This document shows, in pieces, positions 1 to 5,160 of a stretch of 5,160 bases of DNA. Both the position numbers and the translations under genes were made by a program. The DNA comes from an uncultured Collinsella sp. (GTDB lineage: Bacteria; Actinomycetota; Coriobacteriia; Coriobacteriales; Coriobacteriaceae). The stretch covers positions 1 through 5,160 of the forward strand of contig UQEO01000109.1 in NCBI GenBank assembly GCA_900540095.1. The letters are read 5' to 3'. The notes beneath the pieces were generated by a model. The model was not told where the DNA came from. It ran no database searches and saw nothing but the letters and a program-made list of their open reading frames with translations. The first letter of the stretch is position 1. Every line of letters starts with the position of its first letter.

Positions 1-1
1 C

Positions 2-1546
2 GGCCACAATGGCGGCTCGGGTGCCGCTGCGCGCGATTCGATCTGGCACGCCGGTCTGCCGCTGGAGCTTGGCCTTGCCGAGGCTCAACAGACGCTGCTG
101 CAAAACGGCCTGCGCTCGCGCGTGGTGCTCGAAGCCGACGGCAAGCTCATGGACGGCACCGACGTCGCCGTCGCCTGCCTGCTGGGTGCCGAGGAGTTTG
201 GCTTTGCGACCATGCCGCTCATCTCCATGGGTTGCCTCATGCAGCGCGACTGCCAGCAGGACACCTGCCCGGCCGGCATCGCTACGCAAAACTGCCGCCT
301 GCGTCGCGGCTTCCGCGGCAAGCCCGAGCACGTTGAGCACTTTATGCTCTTTGTTGCCGAGCAGCTGCGCGAGGTCATGGCGAGCCTGGGCTTCCGCACC
401 GTCGACGAGATGGTCGGTCATCCCGAGTGCTTACGCCAGATCGAGGTCCCGGGCAACCGCAAAGCAAACCTGCTCGATCTGTCGCCCGTGCTGGCGAGCG
501 CGACCTGCGAGTTCGGTGCGCATATTCCGGGCGCCGACGGTCGCCACTTCCTGCCGCAGATGGCCGCGGACAGCGAGCTCGACAAGACGCTCGACTCCAC
601 GTTGTTTGTGCCCTATACGGCCGATGCCCGTGCGCACCTGCGTCCGATTCGCTTCCGCGCCGATATCGCCAACGTCAACCGCTGCGTCGGCACCATCTTG
701 GGCAACGCGGTGACTAAGGCGCATCCCGAGGGTCTGCCCGCCGGCTCCATCACCATCGATTGCGATGGCTCGGCCGGTCAGAGCTTTGGCGCCTTCCTGC
801 CGCGTGGCATTACGCTCAACGTGTGCGGCGACGCCAACGACTACTTTGGCAAGGGCCTTTCGGGCGGCGAGGTGTCGGTGCGCCCCAACCCACATGCGAC
901 CTACAAGTTCGACGAGAACATCATCGTGGGCAACGTTGCGTTCTTTGGCGCTACGAGCGGCCGCGGCTTTATTAACGGCCTGGCCGGCCAACGCTTTGGC
1001 GTGCGCAACTCCGGCGCCACCGTGGTGGTCGAGGGCTGCGGCAACCATGGCTGCGAGTACATGACGGGCGGTCTGGCGCTCATCCTGGGCGAGGTCGGGC
1101 AGAACTTCGCCGCCGGCATGACAGGCGGCGTGGCCTACGTCTTTGACCAGTACGGCACGCTCGACGCCCGCGTGAACCACGAGAGCGTTGAGCTCAAGGC
1201 CCCGACGGCCGGCGAGCTGGCGCAGATTCGCGCGCTCATCCAGGAGCACGTGGATGCGACCCAGAGCCCGCGCGGCATTAAGCTGCTCTACAGCTTTGAG
1301 ACGATGAGCAAGCACTTTGTGAAGGTCATTCCAACCGAGTACGAGCGCGTGCTGGCGATTGTCGCTGCGGCCGAGGCTGTGGGCAAGACGCACGCGCAAG
1401 CCGAGGAGCTGGCGTTTGACATTGTGACCGGTCGCGCGAGCGCCGCGGATGTCGCTCGCTTTGATGCTGTGGGCGATGCTGCGGGCGCAGGTGTTGCGCC
1501 CGTGGTCGCTACCGGTTCTGTTGCTTCGACCAAGAAGGAGGCGTAA
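2..1546 (+). CDS. gltB: Glutamate synthase large subunit, C-terminal third (5' end outside window)
   Basis: The large subunit of glutamate synthase transfers the amide nitrogen of glutamine to 2-oxoglutarate, giving two glutamates in the cytoplasm. The gene enters the window in frame 2, leaving 514 residues of a protein that is usually about 1500 long. The fragment opens with GHNGGSGA (residues 1-8) and HAGLPLELGLAE, which belong to the FMN/2-oxoglutarate-binding synthase barrel. The [3Fe-4S] ligands are Cys78, Cys84 and Cys89 in the pattern C-x5-C-x4-C, at bases 233, 251 and 266, followed by PAGIATQ. FGFATMPL and GFRTVDEMVG are also typical. From about residue 215 onward comes the glycine-rich beta-helix domain (for example GSAGQSFGAF and GLSGGEVSV). 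The last 30 or so residues are an Ala/Val-rich tail that is probably not conserved. The N-terminal glutaminase domain is upstream of the window. No internal stop or missing cluster ligand is visible, so the gene appears intact here. Confidence 0.97.
   Translation, partial: GHNGGSGAAARDSIWHAGLPLELGLAEAQQTLLQNGLRSRVVLEADGKLMDGTDVAVACLLGAEEFGFATMPLISMGCLMQRDCQQDTCPAGIATQNCRLRRGFRGKPEHVEHFMLFVAEQLREVMASLGFRTVDEMVGHPECLRQIEVPGNRKANLLDLSPVLASATCEFGAHIPGADGRHFLPQMAADSELDKTLDSTLFVPYTADARAHLRPIRFRADIANVNRCVGTILGNAVTKAHPEGLPAGSITIDCDGSAGQSFGAFLPRGITLNVCGDANDYFGKGLSGGEVSVRPNPHATYKFDENIIVGNVAFFGATSGRGFINGLAGQRFGVRNSGATVVVEGCGNHGCEYMTGGLALILGEVGQNFAAGMTGGVAYVFDQYGTLDARVNHESVELKAPTAGELAQIRALIQEHVDATQSPRGIKLLYSFETMSKHFVKVIPTEYERVLAIVAAAEAVGKTHAQAEELAFDIVTGRASAADVARFDAVGDAAGAGVAPVVATGSVASTKKEA
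1535..1541 (+). promoter_or_regulatory. Ribosome binding site of gltD inside gltB
   Basis: AAGGAGG lies in the last codons of gltB, 10 bases before the gltD ATG at 1552. With only five bases between the gltB stop and the gltD start, ribosomes finishing gltB could reinitiate on gltD. That would help keep the two subunits in balance. The coupling is inferred from spacing. Confidence 0.8.
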
Positions 1547-1551
1547 GTGCC

Positions 1552-3033
<1,482 letters not shown>

Positions 3034-3057
3034 GGCGGCTGTCTACAACTGAATCGT

Positions 3058-3153
3058 CAAGGGCTGTCCCCAACGGCCGGCACATGAGGAACGTCCCCAA
3101 GTGCCGGCAGCTGGGGACGTTCCTTTTTTGCCGGCAGTCTGGGACACTCCTTG
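3058..3153. repeat. Nested imperfect palindrome of about 96 bp (REP/BIME-like)
   Basis: Two inverted repeats share the same centre, between 3105 and 3106. The inner pair is GGAACGTCCCCA (3088-3099) and TGGGGACGTTCC (3112-3123), perfectly complementary. The outer pair is 3061-3082 against 3129-3150, complementary at 17 of 22 positions, with a further CAA/TTG at the ends. Seen as units, TGCCGGCAGCTGGGGACGTTCC-like sequence occurs at 3102-3123 and 3129-3150 in one orientation and at 3088-3109 and 3061-3082 in the other. The centre is the small palindrome TGCCGGCA (3102-3109). Four units around a single centre suggest a mosaic palindromic element rather than a simple terminator. Membership of a dispersed family is inferred. 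Confidence 0.75.
3087..3129 (+). terminator. Intrinsic terminator of the gltBD operon
   Basis: A perfect 13-bp stem (3087-3099 with 3112-3124) with a 12-base loop is followed by an unbroken run of T (3124-3129; the first T can pair with A3087). It starts 53 bases after the gltD stop. No T run follows the hairpin on the other strand, so it acts in the + direction. It forms the core of the larger palindrome at 3058-3153. Confidence 0.85.
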
Positions 3154-3173
3154 CGAGTTCGCGGGCGATTTTG

Positions 3174-3209
3174 TCATTTATTGACGTGCAAGTGTTCATT
3201 TGTCGACGT
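3174..3209 (+). repeat. Pair of 14-bp direct repeats, 22 bp apart
   Basis: TCATTTATTGACGT (3174-3187) and TCATTTGTCGACGT (3196-3209) match at 12 of 14 positions. They start 22 bp apart, about two helical turns, so they would face the same side of the DNA. This is the arrangement expected of a two-site operator, but no regulator can be named and the pair could be chance. Confidence 0.4.
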
Positions 3210-3318
3210 TTGCGGCTGCGCTACTCTGCTCTTTCTGTGGCGGTAGCGGGCGCTTGCCTCAAATGAGTGAACTGACTGTCTATGTCTACCTGCGGTTTCT
3301 TTGCGGTGCGCTCATTCG

Positions 3319-3339
3319 GTCAAGTGTCCCGTCAAGTGT
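3319..3339 (+). repeat. Perfect 9-bp direct repeat
   Basis: GTCAAGTGT occurs at 3319-3327 and again at 3331-3339, 12 bp apart. The core CAAGTGT also occurs at 3189-3195, between the two copies of the 14-bp repeat. These may be regulator half-sites for the downstream gene. The evidence is repetition only. Confidence 0.35.
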
Positions 3340-3401
3340 TTGGTTAGCATCTGGTTTGCAGTCGAAGGCCTATTTTGCCCGCGCTGACAGTGGTTGCCCG
3401 C

Positions 3402-3443
3402 CCTCCTCGTAAGCTCAAATTGAGGCCCATCAGTTTGAGGAGG
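3402..3443 (+). promoter_or_regulatory. Ribosome site with a complementary upstream sequence
   Basis: The Shine-Dalgarno sequence GAGGAGG (3437-3443) sits five bases before the ATG at 3449. CCTCCTC (3402-3408) is its exact complement and could fold over it, closing a 28-base loop. A competing pairing also exists: CTCAAA (3414-3419) with TTTGAG (3434-3439), which covers only part of the site. The leader could thus switch between structures, although complementarity of a purine-rich ribosome site with a nearby pyrimidine run can arise by chance. The ribosome site is well supported; its control by folding is inferred. Confidence 0.5.
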
Positions 3444-3448
3444 ATGCC

Positions 3449-4156
3449 ATGACTGACCAAGTTTTTAACCGAGCAGAGCTGGCCGAAGCCGTCGGCAACG
3501 ATATTGCCGACATGGCTCACTTTTGGATGCTGCGGAAGTTTCAATTCCTGGAGCCGGCGCGCGAGCAGTTCGAGATTATCGTCGATCCGTGGCTCAGCTA
3601 TTGCGAGGAACCTTCTCAAAACGAAATCATGGCCTACAACATGGCGTTTACCGATTGGCTGCTGTTTGAGCGCCCCTATTACCACGGCAAGACGCTGTTG
3701 GAGCTGTATGTGGACGAGCCACCGGCGTCAATTTCTCCTGCTTCGCTCAGGCGACTTAAGCAGGTGCGTGACACGCAGTATTTCTCGCGTTTTGGCATTT
3801 TGGACAAGGATCCCGCGACTGGCATGGTCGTGCTGAAGGACACGCGCACCGACTGTCGCTTTGACGTCTACGACCCACATATCGTGCAAAAGGAGCACTG
3901 GAACGATGGCGCGATTGCGGTGCGACTCGCGTGCGTCGACGATGTCTGGCTGACGGCGGGGCAGCTCTACCTGTATGACATCGCGCGCCTGAGCGACACG
4001 GCGGTCGACGGGCCGGGCGCGGTGCATCCCGAGGACCTCGAGGACGGTTTCGACACCTCGTGCATCAGCTTCTTTTTGCGCCTGGTCCGCGACATCATGG
4101 GCGCCCAGGGACGGTACGTGAAGTCGCTCAATATTTACGAGCAAGAATGGGAGTAG
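3449..4156 (+). CDS. Uncharacterised 235-residue acidic protein, weakly SEC-C-associated-like
   Basis: I do not recognise this protein with certainty. The ATG follows a strong GAGGAGG site at five bases. No signal peptide or membrane segment is visible, so it is probably cytoplasmic, and the sequence is rich in Asp and Glu. The first 50 residues look helical. The segment FTDWLLFERPYYHGKTLLELY (67-87), then SPASLRRLKQVRDTQYFSRFGIL (96-118) and GMVVLKDTRTDCRFDVYD (125-142), resembles the 'DWFLFDY...GRTPLELF...LSPEE...SRFSLFEV...L.DL.TGE.F.V' pattern I recall from bacterial proteins that end in a zinc-binding SEC-C motif. Here that C-terminal cysteine motif is absent: the only cysteines are isolated ones at 52, 136, about 162 and about 209. 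It appears to be transcribed alone, after the gltBD terminator and before the hairpin array. The coding call is firm; the family link is a recollection, not a search. Confidence 0.85.
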   Translation: MTDQVFNRAELAEAVGNDIADMAHFWMLRKFQFLEPAREQFEIIVDPWLSYCEEPSQNEIMAYNMAFTDWLLFERPYYHGKTLLELYVDEPPASISPASLRRLKQVRDTQYFSRFGILDKDPATGMVVLKDTRTDCRFDVYDPHIVQKEHWNDGAIAVRLACVDDVWLTAGQLYLYDIARLSDTAVDGPGAVHPEDLEDGFDTSCISFFLRLVRDIMGAQGRYVKSLNIYEQEWE

Positions 4157-4191
4157 GGGGCGGGCTGTCGCAGTGCCGCCGCCTGTCTATT

Positions 4192-4250
4192 TGTCTCGAT
4201 CTGTAACGTTTGGGGGCCTAGAGAACGTCTAACTGTTACAGATCGAGACG
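4192..4250 (+). repeat. Hairpin element 1 of the array
   Basis: The left arm GTCTCGATCTGTAAC (4193-4207) and right arm GTTACAGATCGAGAC (4235-4249) are perfectly complementary. The stem extends one pair at each end through T4192-G4250 and G4208-T4234, both wobbles in + strand RNA. This copy has G4198 paired with C4244 where element 2 has A4278 and T4324. GGCC in the loop is at 4215-4218. Confidence 0.9.
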
Positions 4251-4271
4251 TTTGGCACCTGACTGGGGGAA

Positions 4272-4330
4272 TGTCTCAATCTGTAACATCTACAGGCCAA
4301 AACTCGACCCAACTGTTACAGATTGAGACA
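4272..4330 (+). repeat. Hairpin element 2 of the array
   Basis: TGTCTCAATCTGTAAC (4272-4287) pairs perfectly with GTTACAGATTGAGACA (4315-4330), and A4288-T4314 adds a seventeenth pair. This is the most regular copy. GGCC in the loop is at 4295-4298. Confidence 0.9.
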
Positions 4331-4353
4331 AAGGTTGGCCGCGGTGCCGAAAG

Positions 4354-4410
4354 ATCTTGATCTGTAACATCTAGCGGCCAAAAATCGGTCTTCCTGTTAC
4401 AGATTGAGAC
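4354..4410 (+). repeat. Hairpin element 3 of the array
   Basis: The right arm GTTACAGATTGAGAC (4396-4410) is identical to that of element 2. The left arm ATCTTGATCTGTAAC (4354-4368) has diverged at three positions. Two of these become wobbles in + strand RNA (T4358-G4406 and G4359-T4405), and only A4354-C4410 is unpaired. A4369-T4395 extends the inner end. GGCC in the loop is at 4376-4379. The element ends 26 bases before the ATG at 4437, and a TTG inside its right arm should not be taken as the gene start. Confidence 0.88.
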
Positions 4411-4412
4411 AT

Positions 4413-4428
4413 TTGCCAGCGGAGGCAA
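4413..4428 (+). promoter_or_regulatory. Ribosome site of the 4437 gene within a small hairpin
   Basis: GGAGG (4421-4425) lies 11 bases before ATG 4437 and five bases before an in-frame GTG at 4431, so either could be the start. TTGCC (4413-4417) can pair with GGCAA (4424-4428) across a six-base loop, partly hiding the site. The hairpin has only five pairs, so it is a weak candidate for control; the ribosome site itself is clear. Confidence 0.55.
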
Positions 4429-4436
4429 CGGTGACA

Positions 4437-5153
4437 ATGGTCCATTTGTCCGATGTGGTGGTGATGGAAGTGTCTAATACCGTTTTCAAACACAAGCATG
4501 CAACACGTAACACCTTGGCGCGGAATAGGATGCTTGCCAGGCTCACGAAGGCGGCTGAGCAAGGCGTGCTGCTTGTGACACACGACAATGCCGAGCTCAT
4601 GTGGTTGCGGCGTCATGTGGAAACCGATGATATCGCGGAGCCCGAGCCGTATCTGTTCTGCTTTCAACATGATTGGGATGCGTTGACGCCGACGGAGCGA
4701 GCACTACGTACCATCAGAGGGCTTGCGGAGTTTCATCCCGATTGGGCGTTTTGGGGTTATGACGCGGCGCTTTTGTGGGGTCTGGAGGTGCCGAATGACC
4801 TGCTCGGGCCGCGATTTCTTGTTAAGACAGGTTGCTCGGTGCCGCTGAGTGCAGGATGCCGGCTGCTGCGTCCGCAGGCGGCGGGTGCGCTTGAGCAAGT
4901 CGACGGCGTGCGGGCGACGCCGTTTTGGCGCACGGTAGAGGATTGCCTGCTGCGCGCGCCGTTTTCGTATGGCCTGGCGATTGCCGATTCTGCGTTGCGA
5001 GCAAAGGGCGTATCGCGCGATGACCTGAGCGAGTGTCTCCGCTCCGATTGCGAGGGCAGGCGAGGGTATCGCAGGGCGCAGATGGTCACGTCGTATGCGG
5101 ACGGGCTGTCCGAAAACGGCGGGGGGGCTCCGTTTTTGGGGTTCTTTTTTTGA
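4437..5153 (+). CDS. Divergent AbiEi-like / DUF559-associated protein, possibly C-terminally truncated
   Basis: A 238-residue protein from ATG 4437, or 240 from GTG 4431. Codons extend upstream to a TTG inside the last hairpin, but the ribosome site at 4421-4425 rules that start out. I recognise it only by pattern. A helical N-terminus is followed by LLVTHDNAELMWLRRH (45-60) and EPEPYLF (68-74), then FHPDWAFWGYDAALLWGLEVPN (99-120), recalling the 'SH.SAA.LWGLPLP' segment of AbiEi-like antitoxins and related actinobacterial proteins. DGVRATPFWRTVEDCLL (156-172) corresponds to the 'V.VTSPARTLLDLA' segment. YADGLSENGG (220-229) recalls 'ADG.SESPGES', the point after which related proteins continue into a DUF559-type nuclease-like domain. 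Here the chain instead ends after eight more residues, APFLGFFF, encoded within a terminator hairpin. AbiEi is the antitoxin of type IV toxin-antitoxin systems and represses its own operon; no AbiEii toxin partner lies in the window. The coding call is good; the family is moderate and the activity unknown. Confidence 0.75.
   Translation: MVHLSDVVVMEVSNTVFKHKHATRNTLARNRMLARLTKAAEQGVLLVTHDNAELMWLRRHVETDDIAEPEPYLFCFQHDWDALTPTERALRTIRGLAEFHPDWAFWGYDAALLWGLEVPNDLLGPRFLVKTGCSVPLSAGCRLLRPQAAGALEQVDGVRATPFWRTVEDCLLRAPFSYGLAIADSALRAKGVSRDDLSECLRSDCEGRRGYRRAQMVTSYADGLSENGGGAPFLGFFF
5109..5151 (+). terminator. Intrinsic terminator overlapping the end of the 4437 gene
   Basis: TCCGAAAACGG (5109-5119) pairs with CCGTTTTTGGG (5130-5140), giving 11 pairs including three wobbles. 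The ten-base loop contains seven G. The T-rich run TTCTTTTTTT (5142-5151) follows. The stop codon TGA (5151-5153) begins in the last T of that run, so the hairpin lies entirely within the reading frame. The A-rich and T-rich arms make the stem only moderately stable, but the arrangement is typical of an intrinsic terminator. Confidence 0.65.
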
Positions 5154-5160
5154 GCTCATC

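Larger units (their letters stand above)
3154..3448. other. Intergenic leader before the 3449 gene
   Basis: I see no convincing gene, tRNA or other RNA gene here. The only open frame is a Cys/Ser/Leu-rich stretch from about 3200 to 3412 that begins at TTG and has no ribosome site, so it is not called. The region must hold the promoter of the next gene, because the upstream operon is terminated. I could not find a convincing -35/-10 pair: TTGACG at 3181-3186 has no good partner at 16-18 bases. What it does contain are short direct repeats and a hairpin over the ribosome site, listed separately. Confidence 0.5.
4192..4411 (+). repeat. Tandem array of three large hairpins, period about 80 bp
   Basis: Three inverted repeats lie one after another with centres at 4221, 4301 and 4382, a period of 80 and 81 bp. 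The arm consensus is GTCTCAATCTGTAAC with its complement GTTACAGATTGAGAC. The interval between the 15-bp arms is 27 bases in all three. The gaps between elements are 21-23 bases. Each loop carries GGCC starting at its eighth base, and elements 2 and 3 share ATCTA at the loop start and GGCCAAAA. Gaps are less conserved but often begin with a TTTGGC-like sequence. No T run follows any element, so these are not ordinary terminators. The array fills nearly all the space between two accessory genes and ends just before the ribosome site of the second. It may be a dispersed palindromic repeat, an RNA element in the leader, or a protein-binding array. Confidence 0.9.

Noticed and set aside
3200..3412. 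Possible 70-residue small protein in the leader
   Set aside because: It starts at TTG without a ribosome site and shows no recognisable pattern. It lies in non-conserved-looking leader DNA.
4159..4180. Terminator directly after the 3449 gene
   Set aside because: GGCGG and CCGCC can form a short interrupted stem with CTG/CAG inside, but there is no proper T run after it. It is too weak to call.
4193..4410. CRISPR array
   Set aside because: The repeated 15-mers alternate in orientation as arms of hairpins rather than occurring as direct repeats, and the loops between them resemble one another. A CRISPR has unrelated spacers between direct repeats.
4192..4411. Three intrinsic terminators in a row
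   Set aside because: None of the three hairpins is followed by a T run, and the 25-27 base loops are too long for typical intrinsic terminators.
4404..4436. TTG at 4404 as the start of the last gene
   Set aside because: It lies inside the right arm of hairpin element 3 and upstream of the only ribosome site (4421-4425). ATG 4437 or GTG 4431 fits better.
4704..5159. Open frame on the - strand opposite the last gene (151 codons)
   Set aside because: It has an Arg/Pro-rich translation without domain features, begins in the terminator sequence and lacks a ribosome site. It is a shadow frame.

Overview
The window looks like chromosomal DNA from a high-GC anaerobic actinobacterium of the class Coriobacteriia, possibly Collinsella. 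This is inferred from GC-rich codon use, strong Shine-Dalgarno sites, the glutamate synthase protein sequences and the kind of intergenic palindromes present. No rRNA or marker gene is available to confirm it. All supported genes are on the + strand.

Positions 2-3033 hold a conventional metabolic operon. It contains the last third of gltB (glutamate synthase large subunit) and a complete gltD (small subunit), five bases apart, with the gltD ribosome site inside the end of gltB. Together they make NADPH-dependent glutamate synthase, the GOGAT half of ammonia assimilation. The operon ends in a strong intrinsic terminator (about 3087-3129). That terminator is the core of a larger nested palindrome (3058-3153), which looks like a REP/BIME-type repeat.

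Positions 3154-5160 are accessory in character. A leader of about 295 bases has short direct repeats and a hairpin that would cover the ribosome site. It precedes a 235-residue protein of unknown function (3449-4156), which faintly resembles the N-terminal part of SEC-C-associated proteins. Next comes the most striking element: three consecutive inverted repeats with centres 80 and 81 bp apart (4192-4411). All three have 15-17 bp arms, equally long loops and a GGCC at the same loop position. Arm substitutions between copies are compensatory or become G-U wobbles that pair only in + strand RNA.

The array ends 26 bases before the start codon of the last gene (4437-5153), a divergent protein that resembles the AbiEi-like/DUF559-associated proteins common in Actinobacteria. 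The final codons of that gene lie within an intrinsic terminator that contains a G7 run. Its C-terminus may therefore be a natural end or the result of a frameshift. The two accessory genes and the hairpin array are the parts most worth further attention.
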